12,500 bases of DNA from Baffinella frigidus (lineage: Eukaryota > Cryptophyceae > Cryptomonadales > Baffinellaceae), in NCBI GenBank assembly GCA_026770585.1, contig MU646649.1, positions 21,564-34,063 of the forward strand, in the 5' to 3' direction. The notes under the pieces are model-generated. The model searched no databases and was not told the DNA's origin. It worked only from the letters and a program-made list of their open reading frames with translations. Below are positions 1 to 6,592 of this stretch, in pieces. The position numbers were made by a program, and so were the translations under genes. Each line of letters starts with the position of its first letter. The stretch's first letter is position 1.

Positions 1-39
1 GGGGGACGTGGCAGGGGCGTACCACGAACGGTACGCGCT

Positions 40-300
40 AACATCTCACCCCGAACCCCTAATCCCGAACCCCTGCTCCCTAATCCACATACACTCATCC
101 CTAAACACCGACCCTGAACCCTAGACCCTAAGCCCTCAACCCTCAATCCTCAACCCTCAACCCCCAACCCTCAACCATACACCCCAGACCCTGCGTCCTG
201 AACCCTAGATGCTGCGCCCTGCACCCTAAAGTCGTGAGCCATGAACCCTGGACCATACACCCTGAGCCCTGAACCCTGAGCCATAAACCCTGAGCCCTGG
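40..300 (+). repeat. Degenerate telomere-type array (CCCTGAA/CCCTCAA)
   Basis: Seven-base steps of CCCTNAA occur with many variants, with a short perfect hairpin before them (GCGTACC at 17-23, GGTACGC at 30-36). Part of the array is CCCTGAGCC, which does contain AG. No coding segment of the gelsolin gene is recognised here. Confidence 0.8.
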
Positions 301-303
301 ACC

Positions 304-494
304 AGGACGCACCGGGTTACGACGGTGTGGACCAAAATCCCTCATCCCTATACACTAATCCCTAAACGCTGGCCCGAAACCTGAAAGCCGAAGCCCTGAG
401 CCCTGAACCAGGCCATAAATGCTGGCCCGAAACCCGAAACCCGAGACCCGAAACCCTGAGGCAGGACGCACCGGGCCACGACGGTGTGGACCAT
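304..494 (+). repeat. Two upstream copies of the 599 exon 5' edge
   Basis: CAGGACGCACCGGG(T/C)(T/C)ACGACGGTGTGGACCA occurs at 303 and 462 and then, complete, at 596. Between them CCCTAAACGCTGGCCCGAAA recurs (360, 521, and a variant at 416), showing a tandem unit of about 150 bases that contains intron plus the first half of the exon. Confidence 0.8.
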
Positions 495-598
495 AATTCC
501 AAACCCATGCACACTTATCCCTAAACGCTGGCCCGAAACCCGAAACCCGAAACCGAAAACTCGAAACCCGAAACCCGAGACCCGAAAGCATGAAGCAG

Positions 599-665
599 GA
601 CGCACCGGGTCACGACGGTGTGGACCATGCACTTCTGGGTGGGCCGCGACGCCCACCCGCTCAAG
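599..665 (+). CDS. Exon: gelsolin repeat G1, central strands
   Basis: The exon follows CAG at 596-598 and ends AAG before GTCTCC at 666. Its first base completes a codon of the previous exon, then THRVTTVWTMHFWVGRDAHP and LK are read. The block HFWVGRD is the signature of the first gelsolin repeat, the strand leading into the type-2 calcium site (glycine plus acidic residue). It ends in phase 0, which fits the next exon at 977. The previous exon lies upstream of, or is not recognised within, positions 1-598. Broken copies of its 5' part lie at 304-332 and 461-494, and copies of its 3' edge with donor lie at 770-806 and 868-900. Confidence 0.8.
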
Positions 666-765
666 GTCTCCAACCCTACACCCTAGACCCTAAAACCTTA
701 ATCAAACCCGAAACCCGATACCCGATACCTGAAACCCGAAACCGGAAACATGACCCCCGGAACCG

Positions 766-912
766 AAACGAACGACGCACACCCGCTCAAGGTGTCCCTC
801 GCGCACCTTAAACCTTAAACCCGAACCCTGAAACCCGAAACCCGAAACCTGAAATCTGAGACTGAAACGAGCGACGCCCACCCACTCAAGGTGTCGCTCC
901 CGCGCCATTCCC
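766..912 (+). repeat. Two downstream copies of the 599 exon 3' edge
   Basis: ACGACGCACACCCGCTCAAG followed by GTGTCCCTCGCGC at 770, and GCGACGCCCACCCACTCAAG followed by GTGTCGCTCCCGCG at 870, duplicate the last bases of the exon at 599-665 and its donor. Both keep a GT. CCCGAAA repeats separate them. Confidence 0.75.
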
Positions 913-976
913 ACCCCACAAACTCGAAAATCTAGACCGCAGACCCGAAACCCGAAAGCCGAGACCCGAATGACAG

Positions 977-1077
977 GCGGGGGTGGCGGCGGTGCTGGCG
1001 GTGGACCTTTGCAAGGCGCTGAAGAGGCACGCGCGCCCGTTCCGCGAAGATCAGGGGGAGGAGAGCTCTACCTTCCT
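977..1077 (+). CDS. Exon: gelsolin repeat G1, main helix and QGEES segment
   Basis: It begins after TGACAG at 971-976 in phase 0 and reads AGVAAVLAVDLCKALKRHAR, then PFREDQGEESSTF. This fits the G1 long helix (normally D-E-x-G-x-A-A...L) followed by the conserved Q-G-x-E-S-x-x-F segment before domain 2. Joined to the exon at 599 the reading continues as ...HPLK-AGVAAV.... The likely end is 1077, with donor GTACCC, in phase 2. The 3' edge is uncertain because the next clear exon (2394) needs phase 1. A partial copy of its 3' half lies at 1267-1312. Confidence 0.8.
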
Positions 1078-1080
1078 GTA

Positions 1081-1255
1081 CCCCCGAAACCCTGCACCCT
1101 ACACCCTGCACCCTACACCCGACATCCGACACCCTACACCCTGCACCCTGCACTCTCAACCCTACACCCTACACATAACACCCTACACCCTACACCTTAC
1201 ACCCTACACCCTAAACATTACACCCTAAACTATACACCATACACCCTAAACGCGA
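1081..1255 (+). repeat. CCCTACA/CCCTGCA array
   Basis: About 23 seven-base units of CCCTACA with CCCTGCA and CCCTAAA variants, starting directly at the end of the G1 exon. The derived protein (PYTLHPTPYTLH...) is a frame artefact of the repeat. Confidence 0.9.
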
Positions 1256-1266
1256 GGCGCTATTTC

Positions 1267-1396
1267 CCGCCAGGACCAGGGCGAGGAGAGCTCTACCTTC
1301 CTGTGCTACCCCCTACCCGAATCCGGGGATATCATTTACCACTCAGCAGCCACTGGGGGCTTCACGGATACAGTCCATCTCAACTATTTTTGCTAG
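1267..1396 (+). pseudogene. Partial copy of the G1 exon 3' half, or an alternative exon
   Basis: After GCCAG (1269-1273), the sequence GACCAGGGCGAGGAGAGCTC reads DQGEESSTFLCYP, duplicating the end of the exon at 977 but with an extra TGC codon. That codon makes it closer to the usual gelsolin form (F-L-x-Y). The frame stays open through non-repeat sequence (PLPESGDIIYHSAATGGFTD) to a TAG at about 1396. A gelsolin protein needs a segment of roughly this kind before the G-x-x-x-GF motif found at 2396, so this may be a real exon rather than a dead copy. No donor with the correct phase could be fixed. Confidence 0.4.
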
Positions 1397-1475
1397 AATA
1401 TTATCAACTGCCCGGTGATCTAACCGGAATTTCATCTTAAATTCAAGGCGACAAGGTCTTCGGTCGCTGCTAAGT

Positions 1476-1590
1476 GGTTCACTGAATCGGAGCAACGAAT
1501 TTACTACACAGAAGACCCATACTAGTTATAGAGAAGCGATTGTGTAGTAAATTTTGTTGCTCATTTAATTAAATGATTGTCCCGGATGAA
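1476..1590. mobile_element. TIR element, family A copy 1
   Basis: GAGCAACGAATTTACTACACA (1490-1510) pairs with TGTGTAGTAAATTTTGTTGCTC (1541-1562) around a short centre with ACTAGTTATAG. Two related copies exist at 6781 and 11985. It is too short for a transposase, so it would be non-autonomous (MITE-like). Confidence 0.75.
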
Positions 1591-1677
1591 CCCCCTACCC
1601 CCTAAACGCGCGGACGCGGTGGTTTGGGTGTGGCGCGCCAGCACTGTCACCCTTTTCTGTGCCGCACCGGCCACTCT

Positions 1678-1815
1678 CCACGCCAGATTCCTGGTGGGGG
1701 TGTGGCTCTTTCCGAGCTCACTTTTGGGCGCCGAACTATCTCAAAAATACACATTTTCCCCTTATTCCTTCCGGGGAATTGACTTTTGGCGACCCCTTCC
1801 AAGAATCTGGCGTGG
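1678..1815. mobile_element. TIR element, family B copy 1
   Basis: CCACGCCAGATTCCTGG at 1678-1694 pairs with CCAAGAATCTGGCGTGG at 1798-1814. The interior has GGGGAATTGACTTTTGGCGA (1774), also present in copy 2 at 5734. No open frame of note. Confidence 0.72.
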
Positions 1816-2061
1816 CTCCCTCTACTCTGTTCCATACTCATCACGGACGAACTCCCGTGCGCAACCACTTAAATCAAATCAAATATCGCAAACCGCCAAG
1901 GGCGCGCTGCCTGAGCTGGAAAGCCTCTGGACGGACCCCACTTAATACGGGGAATTGGAGCCTTTCCTTCAAATGTGACGTCTTCTCCGGGAATTTGAGC
2001 CGTTTTGTGATTTCGCAGATCCCTCTTCCCGAAGGGCCTCGCCGTCTCCCCAGGTACCCTT
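1816..2061. other. Unique intron sequence without recognised gene
   Basis: About 245 bases of mixed sequence between the family B element and the CCCTAAA array. It contains GGGGAATTGGAGCC and GGGAATTTGAGCCG, which distantly recall the family B interior. The two overlapping short frames across it match nothing I recognise. Confidence 0.5.
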
Positions 2062-2390
2062 AACCACAAACCCTAAACCATAAACCATAAACACTAAACC
2101 CTAAACCCTAAACCCTAAACCCTAAATCCCCAAACCCCAACCCCCAAACCCTACACCCCAAACCCCAAACCCCAACCCCTACTCCCTAAACCCCAAACCC
2201 CGAACCCCAAACTCCAAACCCCAAACCCTACACCCCAACCCCAAAACCCAACCCCCCAACCCCCACCCCCCAACCCCCAACCCCCAAACCCCAACCCCCA
2301 ACCCCTAAACCCTAAACCTCAAACCCCGCGTCAAAACAAAACCCCAACCCCAAACAAAAAAACACCCTAACCCCAAACCCAAACCTAATT
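2062..2390 (+). repeat. CCCTAAA to CCCCAAA array
   Basis: Starts with perfect CCCTAAA units near 2095-2130 and drifts into CCCCAAA and CCCCCAA. It ends at the acceptor of the exon at 2394. It contains almost no AG or GT. Confidence 0.9.
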
Positions 2391-2393
2391 CAG

Positions 2394-2515
2394 GCGGGCT
2401 CCCGCACGGGTTCCGGCACTCATCCCGCCCCCCCCACGTCCCGCGGCTCCTGGCCGTGGAGCTCCTCCCGCCCGTCGAGCAGCACACGAAGGGGCGCGCC
2501 GCCGCGGCCCAGATG
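2394..2515 (+). CDS. Exon: G1/G2 linker and start of G2
   Basis: It starts after ATTCAG (2388-2393). The first two bases complete a codon, then GLPHGFRHSSRPPHVPRLLA and VELLPPVEQHTKGRAAAAQM follow, ending ATG before donor GTACTC at 2516. The pattern GxxxGFRH...PRLLxV...KGR fits the family's linker (GG-x-x-SGF-[KR]-H ... LF-x-V-KG-[KR]). It ends in phase 0, so it joins directly to VQRSVPLAKG at 3509. The stretch is strongly GC-rich with many C/G third positions, unlike the CCCTAAA-type sequence before it. Its phase-1 start does not fit the phase-2 end of the exon at 977, so a small exon is probably missing between them. Confidence 0.72.
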
Positions 2516-2636
2516 GTACTCGCCCGCGCTAGGGCGTCCCTGGGGTGTGCTTTCAGCCCCCCCCCCCCCACGCACGTGCATGATCCGTGCGGAACAAACA
2601 GACGGTGCGTTCATCCTGTATATGGCCTCAGAAAAT
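2516..2636. other. Intron start, C-rich tract
   Basis: GC-rich DNA after the donor at 2516, including a run of 11 C at about 2559-2569. No gene recognised. Confidence 0.5.
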
Positions 2637-2812
2637 TTCACCTTTTCTTGTGTAGATTTTCAAGGGGATGTACTGCGATTCCAGAACACCCCCCTCGAAA
2701 ATCTACCCAAGAAAAGTTCAATTTGCTGAGGAGTTCCCTCCAGGGTGGCTGAGTACCACGCTGCACCACGCACTCTAGTGCGGCACCAGCACTGTACAGT
2801 GCGTGGTGCAGC
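2637..2812. mobile_element. Inverted-repeat element with adjacent 15-bp palindrome
   Basis: TTTTCTTGTGTAGATTTTCA followed by AGGGG (about 2642-2667) pairs with CCCCTCGAAAATCTACCCAA followed by GAAAA (about 2692-2716). Next to it GCTGCACCACGCACT (2760-2774) and AGTGCGTGGTGCAGC (2798-2812) are a perfect inverted repeat. A single copy of each is seen, so family membership is not shown. Confidence 0.6.
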
Positions 2813-2817
2813 GGAGT

Positions 2818-3010
2818 GAACCCGAAACCATAAAATATTAACTATAAATTGTAAACCCTCAACCCTCAACCATGAACCCTTCCCCCTGCCCCCTAACCCC
2901 TAACCCCTAACCCCTAAACCCCAACCCCCAACCCTTAAACCCTACACCCTACACCCTACATCGTACACCCTAACTCCTAACCCGTAACCCCTAAACCGCA
3001 ACCCCTCTAC
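2818..3010 (+). repeat. CCCTCAA/CCCCTAA/CCCTACA array
   Basis: Degenerate seven-base repeats leading into the first copy of the G2 exon edge at 3016. Confidence 0.85.
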
Positions 3011-3015
3011 GCCAG

Positions 3016-3077
3016 GTGCAGAGGAGCGTGCCAGTGGCGAAGGGCTTGGTGCATGCGGGCTGCTTCATCCTCGACCT
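3016..3077 (+). pseudogene. Upstream copy of the G2 exon (intact frame)
   Basis: After GCCAG (3011-3015) this reads VQRSVPVAKGLVHAGCFILD then L, in frame and without a stop. It runs straight into CACACCCTAAACC without an obvious GT donor, where the exon at 3509 continues with GAACATCGC. It is either an unspliced duplicate or an alternative exon with an unusual end. No defect in the coding part itself is seen. Confidence 0.55.
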
Positions 3078-3078
3078 C

Positions 3079-3465
3079 ACACCCTAAACCTTAAACCATA
3101 CACCATAAACCATAAATCATAAGCCATACGCCGTGAACCATACACCATACACCATAAACCATAAACCATAAACCATAAACCATAAACCCTAAACCCTAAC
3201 AAAGGTACAGTAGAGCGTTCCGGTGGCCAAGGCCTCGGTGCCACCCGAAACCCGAAGCACGACGCAGGACGCCCGCAACCATAACCCCCTACCTTCCACG
3301 CCAGGTGCAGAGGAGCGTTCCCGTGGCGAAGACCGAAGGTGCACGCGGGGGCCTGCTTCATCCTCGACCTCACACCCCAAACCCTCAACCATGAACCATA
3401 CACCATACACCATAAACCATACATCATGCTCCATGCACCATAAACCATGAAGCATACACACGAAC
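3079..3465 (+). repeat. CCATAAA/CCATACA array between G2 exon copies
   Basis: Blocks of CCATAAA (for example 3150-3190) and CCATACA separate the duplicated exon edges. Antisense frames across this region (VYGLWFMVYGLW) are repeat artefacts. Confidence 0.9.
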
Positions 3466-3485
3466 CCAGGTGCAGTGGAGGTCCT
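3204..3485 (+). repeat. Three degraded copies of the G2 exon 5' edge
   Basis: Copies start at about 3204, 3305 and 3473. The first reads GTACAGTAGAGCGTT and has an in-frame TAG at its third codon. The second (after CCAG at 3301-3304) loses frame after VQRSVPVAK, although its end again contains CTGCTTCATCCTCGACCT. The third is cut off after GTGCAGTGGAGG. CCATAAA-type repeats separate them. They are tandem relics of the exon at 3509. Confidence 0.7.
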
Positions 3486-3508
3486 CTAAACCCCAAGCAC
3501 CAACGCAG

Positions 3509-3586
3509 GTGCAGCGGAGCGTGCCCTTGGCAAAGGGCTCGGTGCACGAGGGCGCCTGCTTCATCCTCGACCTGGAACATCGCATC
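3509..3586 (+). CDS. Exon: gelsolin repeat G2, first strands (CFILDL)
   Basis: It starts after CGCAG at 3504-3508 in phase 0 and reads 26 codons: VQRSVPLAKGSVHEGACFIL followed by DLEHRI, ending before donor GTACCT at 3587. The VP..xxSLxxGDCFILDL pattern is the hallmark of gelsolin repeats 2 and 5. The donor choice is supported because GTACCTCCCCTACA recurs after related exon-end copies at 3876 and 3969. Four further copies of the exon's 5' part lie upstream (3016, 3204, 3305, 3473). This is the only copy that reads through to a donor, so I take it as the working exon. Confidence 0.78.
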
Positions 3587-3589
3587 GTA

Positions 3590-3840
3590 CCTCCCCTACA
3601 TCCTACACCCTACACCATACACACTAAACCCTACACCCTACGCCCTACACCCTACACCCTTAACCCTACCCCCTTCACCCTACATCTTACACCCTACACC
3701 CTGCACCCTGCACCCTACACCCTACACCCTGCACTCAACACCCTACACCCTAAACCCTACACCCTACGCCCTACACCCTACACTACAAACCCTAAATCCT
3801 ACACCTATCCCTAAACCATGCACCCTGAACCCTGACACCA
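3590..3840 (+). repeat. CCCTACA array after the G2 exon
   Basis: More than 30 units, mainly CCCTACA with CCCTAAA, CCCTGCA and CCCTACG. It starts within the conserved intron start GTACCTCCCCTACA. Confidence 0.9.
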
Positions 3841-3844
3841 ATTT

Positions 3845-3990
3845 GTTGCTTTCTCCTTGATCTCGAAGACCGCATCGTACCTCCCCTACACCCTGGTGAG
3901 ACTCGTGCGAGATTCCTGAACCCTCAACCCTAGACCCTAGACCCTAGACCCTAGACCCCTGACCCTCATCGTACCTCCCCTACACCCAAC
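3845..3990 (+). repeat. Downstream copies of the G2 exon 3' edge
   Basis: At about 3849-3875 the sequence reads FLLDLEDRI followed by GTACCTCCCCTACACCC, duplicating the end of the exon at 3509-3586 and the start of its intron. A shorter piece, CATCGTACCTCCCCTACACC, begins at 3967. A second duplicated motif, GGTGA(G/A)ACTCGTGC, occurs at about 3895 and 4030. These follow the outward-copy pattern of the other exons. Confidence 0.65.
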
Positions 3991-4075
3991 ACCTCAGACC
4001 CTACACTACAAACCGTAGACCCTGAACCCTGGTGAAACTCGTGCCGGATTACAAAACCCTGAACCATACGTGAAT
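3915..4075 (+). repeat. CCCTAGA-containing array
   Basis: Includes four to five CCCTAGA units (3929-3955), one of the few places where the sense-strand repeat contains AG, plus the duplicated GTACCTCCCC edge. Confidence 0.8.
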
Positions 4076-4130
4076 CTCTCTGCCGTTTCGAAAAGGGTTT
4101 GCTCTAGTCTGTGCGAGCATCAGGCGGAGG

Positions 4131-4290
4131 GCCACACAGTGGATTTGCAAGGGATTTTGAATAACCCATAAGCGATAAGAGATAAGACCCAACGATAGGC
4201 AATCCGTAGGGACATAGGGGGGGTTCCTACGGATAAAGTAACGGACAATGCCCTAGGTTTGGCCATATTTTCTCTTCGTAGCTGTGTGGC
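4131..4290. mobile_element. TIR element, family C copy 1
   Basis: GCCACACAG (4131-4139) and CTGTGTGGC (4282-4290) form terminal inverted repeats. GAGG lies on both sides (4127-4130 and 4291-4294), a possible 4-base target duplication. The inside includes GTAGGGACATAGGGGG and TTCCTACGGAT, shared with copy 2. No transposase frame fits. Confidence 0.7.
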
Positions 4291-4384
4291 GAGGACGTAG
4301 TTGTGCATTGTGTCAACTTATGTCAAATCAATGTTATTCGGTTCAACACCTCTTAACAAACACATCATGTGGGGGGGGATGAAG

Positions 4385-4471
4385 GTCTGGGATGGGCGAG
4401 GCGGAAAAGATGACTCTTGCAACCAAAACACTAAGACATGCTTCCGATGCGAAGATGACGTCACGGTGCAC
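4385..4471 (+). CDS. Weak candidate exon for the missing G2 core
   Basis: A 29-codon open stretch follows GATGAAG and precedes GTCTGA, in phase 0 at both ends, as needed between the exons at 3509 and 5986. It begins VWDGRGGKDD and ends CEDDVTVHV. This loosely recalls the family's I-x-x-W-x-G and the later V-x-V strand of G2. The acceptor has no pyrimidine tract, the third positions are less GC-rich than in the firm exons, and the helix normally found between these motifs is not recognisable. It may be chance. Confidence 0.18.
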
Positions 4472-4502
4472 GTCTGATCCGCCTCGTAGCCAGCCGTAGG
4501 TT

Positions 4503-4546
4503 TCAGCGTGTCGGGCTCAGGGCTCAGGGTCCAGGGTTTAGGGTGT
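4503..4546 (+). repeat. Short telomere-type block in reverse orientation
   Basis: GGGCTCAGGGCTCAGGGTCC followed by AGGGTTTAGGG: TTTAGGG-type words on the + strand, against the orientation of nearly all other arrays in the window. Confidence 0.75.
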
Positions 4547-4606
4547 CGCAGCGAAGGGTTGCAACCAGGGTCTGCCTCTCCCCTAGTGATAATCCCGCCA
4601 TCGGAA

Positions 4607-4768
4607 CCACACAGCAGACGTCGGAAGGAATTTCGAATAACCCCAAAACGATAAGACCTGGGACCCTACTGTAGGCAACTCGTAGGGACGTAGGGGGGTT
4701 CCTACGGATATGATAACGGAAAGTTGGCCCGATTGGGGCCGAAAATCCCTTCGTAGCCCGCTGTGTGG
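4607..4768. mobile_element. TIR element, family C copy 2
   Basis: CCACACAGC (4607-4615) and GCTGTGTGG (4760-4768) are the termini. The interior aligns along its length with copy 1 (AATAACCC, CGATAAGA, GTAGGGAC, TTCCTACGGAT, TAACGGA, CTTCGTAG). No clear target duplication is seen. Confidence 0.72.
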
Positions 4769-5345
4769 GACGCCCGCGTCCCCTCTCGCCTTTTCTCTCC
4801 CTCCCTCCCGCGAGAGGCAGGGAACCTAACGTGATTTATTTTGAACTACGGAACACACCCTAAGCCGTTTGTTTTGAACTACAGAACACACTCTAAGCCA
4901 ACGTCCGAATTACTCGCAACCTGTTTCTCAAGATGGGATGTAAACCCTAACCCCAAAACTCAAAGCCTAAAACCCAAAACCTTACACCCTAAACCCCCGC
5001 CGTGAAGTCCCGCCATTTACGGGTTTCTACTCGAGAATGCTAGAGGGTCCTTTTTACATGCGTGGTTGTAAAATTTTGTACCAGGATAGGGTGTTTCAAC
5101 CTCCTGACTGTACACTGAAAACATGGAATGGCTCCAACGGATATGAAAGTTACTACACAAAGATTGTATCTCGGTTTTAAATAGGCATTCTCGTGTGGTT
5201 GGTGTTTGAAGCTGAAAGAGAGGGTTTGGTGTGTGAAGCTGAAATGAACCCTGCGTCGGCAGGTGACATACATCGGAGAGAACGCTCCCATCTCTGTCCG
5301 CGCCAAAGCAACCCAGGTCGAATCCGGGGACATGTTTAATTTAAA
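4769..5345. other. Unique intron region with small tandem duplications
   Basis: A 33-base unit TTTTGAACTAC(G/A)GAACACAC occurs twice (about 4839 and 4872). A 27-base unit with GGTGT(T/G)TGAAGCTGAAA occurs at 5201 and 5228. GGCGCCAAAGCAAACCAGG-like sequence occurs at 5300 and 5437. A short CCCTAAA block lies at 4943-4997. A 97-codon antisense frame at 5040-5333 resembles nothing I know. No gelsolin exon is recognised here. Confidence 0.5.
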
Positions 5346-5660
5346 AGAAAATGGACCCCTAATTGTTCTTAGGAGTTGGACGAAGGTTAATAAGGGCCCT
5401 AAAGAAATTAATTAGGGCCAGAACGCGGTTTGATAGGCGCCAAAGCAAACCAGGTTCCCTCCCGCAACTCCCACAACTTTCGACGCCCGCAACTTTCGAC
5501 TACCGCAACTTTCGACTGGTCCCACAACTTTCTGCGCGTCATGTTTTTTCTTTTAGTAACCCTGCTGGATTCTGTCGAATGTTGCAAACAAAGAACAACC
5601 CTGAATGCGTACGTGTTTGGTGGTCGCGAGATCTGGAACCTTCTCTACATTACGGGGCGC
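5346..5660 (+). other. Unique intron region with CAACTTTCGAC repeats
   Basis: CCGCAACTTTCGAC-type units recur about four times at 5462-5535. The remainder shows no known motif; open frames crossing it run on into repeats and are not supported. Confidence 0.5.
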
Positions 5661-5782
5661 GTGCCACGCCAGACTGATGGAGGTGGAATCTCCCTCAACT
5701 ATGCCAAAAGTAAACAATTCCCCCGTATTCCTCTCGGGGAATTGACTTTTGGCGAACCCTTGAACACTCTGGCGTGGTTGGC
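5661..5782. mobile_element. TIR element, family B copy 2
   Basis: GTGCCACGCCAGACT near 5661 pairs with the right end CACTCTGGCGTGGTTGGC (about 5765-5782). Inside, GCCAAAAGTAAACAATTCCC and GGGGAATTGACTTTTGGC form a second inverted repeat (5703-5752). The right end runs directly into CAG and the possible exon at 5787. Confidence 0.72.
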
Positions 5783-5786
5783 AGCT

Positions 5787-5841
5787 GGCATCCCGGATCC
5801 GGTTTGGAGAGCGCTCGGGAAGAGGGGGGGGCTGCGCGCAG
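5787..5841 (+). CDS. Possible exon with an FW-like linker motif
   Basis: After TTGGCAG (5778-5784), the frame GIPDPVWRALGKRGGLRA resembles the P-x-x-FW-x-x-LGG motif that precedes some gelsolin repeats. Donors GTCCAG (5842) or GTACAC (5848) follow, but both leave phase 1, which does not fit the phase-0 exon at 5986. It may be a diverged copy of that exon's FW segment or a chance reading. Its acceptor lies in or next to the end of the inverted-repeat element at 5661-5782. Confidence 0.3.
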
Positions 5842-5855
5842 GTCCAGGTACACCC

Positions 5856-5980
5856 TACACTCTACACCCAACCCCAAACCGTAAACCCTACACCCTAAAC
5901 CGCCACCCCCAACCGCAACCCTTAAACCCTGAACCCCAAACCCTAAACCCTAAACCCTAAACCCTAAACCCTAAACCTGA
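5856..5980 (+). repeat. CCCTAAA array before the FW exon
   Basis: Degenerate at first, then five perfect CCCTAAA units at about 5941-5976, close to the acceptor at 5985. Confidence 0.9.
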
Positions 5981-5985
5981 ACCAG

Positions 5986-6046
5986 GCGGGTGCGGGGTGG
6001 CCCGCCGAGGACACGGGGGCCTTCTGGGCCGCGGTTGAGGAGCTGG
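5986..6046 (+). CDS. Exon: G2/G3 linker with FW motif
   Basis: It begins after ACCAG (5981-5985) in phase 0 and reads AGAGWPAEDTGAFWAAVEEL plus one base, ending before GTTGAC at 6047 in phase 1. The D-x-x-x-FW-x-x-xxELGG pattern matches the acidic linker before the third repeat of villins. The following exon supplies the two bases that complete a glycine codon, giving ELGGGDG. It lies between two CCCTAAA/CCCCAAA arrays and stands out by its GC content. Confidence 0.65.
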
Positions 6047-6050
6047 GTTG

Positions 6051-6222
6051 ACCCCGAAACCCTAAACCCCAAACCCCAAACCCCAAACCCCAAACCCCAA
6101 ACCCCAAACCCCAAACCCCAAATCCTAAACCCTAAACCCCAAATACTAAACCCCAAACCCTAAACCCTAAACACTAAACCCGAAATCCTAAACCCTAAAC
6201 CCTAAACCCTCAACCCTGAACT
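6051..6222 (+). repeat. CCCCAAA/CCCTAAA array
   Basis: About 24 units. Homogeneous CCCCAAA blocks (6065-6120) sit beside CCCTAAA blocks, suggesting local expansion of single variants. Ends at the acceptor of the exon at 6227. Confidence 0.92.
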
Positions 6223-6226
6223 TCAG

Positions 6227-6306
6227 GGGGGGACGGGGTGGAGGAGGGGGATGAGGAGAGGGCGCTAGCGATGGAGCCTGTGCTGCACCGGGTGGACGAT
6301 CTGCAG
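6227..6306 (+). CDS. Exon: acidic linker and first strand of G3
   Basis: It starts after CTTCAG (6221-6226), completes the split glycine codon, then reads GDGVEEGDEERALAMEPVLH followed by RVDDLQ, ending before donor GTGCGC at 6307 in phase 0. An acidic spacer followed by P-x-L-[FYH]-R-V-x-D is the usual entry to gelsolin repeat 3. Joining to the exon at 6948 gives RVDDLQ-DELEVVEV, the expected next strand. Confidence 0.68.
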
Positions 6307-6592
6307 GTGCGCCTCTCGCCTCTAACCCATAGCTCTGCCTGAGTTTTATTCTGGCTCGCCCTTAAAAAAATATTTAAGAGCAGAAATCCAGCACACACGG
6401 GCGAACAAAAAGCCCCTAGGACGATCCATGATAAAACTGAGACAGAGCTAATACCCCTTAGCCATCTAATCCCTTAACCATCTAGCCCCTTACCCCTTTC
6501 ACCCCTTACCCATCTACCCCCTTACCCCTCTAACCCTGTTCTCCGCCAACCCCTTACCCCTCTAACCCCGAATCCCTGTATTCGTGGCGCAG
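6307..6592 (+). other. Intron with CCCCTTACCC/ATCTA repeats
   Basis: 6307-6440 is unique sequence with a small palindrome, CTTAAAAAAATATTTAAG. 6450-6570 is a loose repeat of CCCCTTACCCATCTA-like words. No gene recognised. Confidence 0.6.

Noticed and set aside
1-60. Exon fragment before the donor-like GTACGC at position 31
   Set aside because: The reading GDVAGAYHER shows no gelsolin motif, and the region is part of a small hairpin; too short to support.
348-656. Antisense frames rich in FRVSGFGFRV
   Set aside because: They read CCCGAAA/CCCTGAA repeats on the opposite strand; the composition is set by the seven-base repeat and there is no homology to a known domain.
970-1440. 156-codon + strand frame
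   Set aside because: It overlaps the real G1 exon in another frame, then runs through CCCTACA repeats (PYTLHP). The gelsolin match is in the adjacent frame.
3077-3580. 167-codon antisense frame (VYGLWFMVYG)
   Set aside because: Produced by CCATAAA repeats and antisense of exon copies.
3016-3586. CRISPR-like array of regularly spaced copies
   Set aside because: The repeated units are exon edges of unequal length with repeat filler between them, in eukaryotic context.
5040-5333. 97-codon antisense frame
   Set aside because: No recognised motif, no promoter or splice context, and it lies in an intron with small tandem duplications.
5300-5345. tRNA or SINE internal promoter (CCAGGTCGAATCCGG resembles a B box)
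   Set aside because: No matching A box at a proper distance and no cloverleaf or poly-T end could be found.
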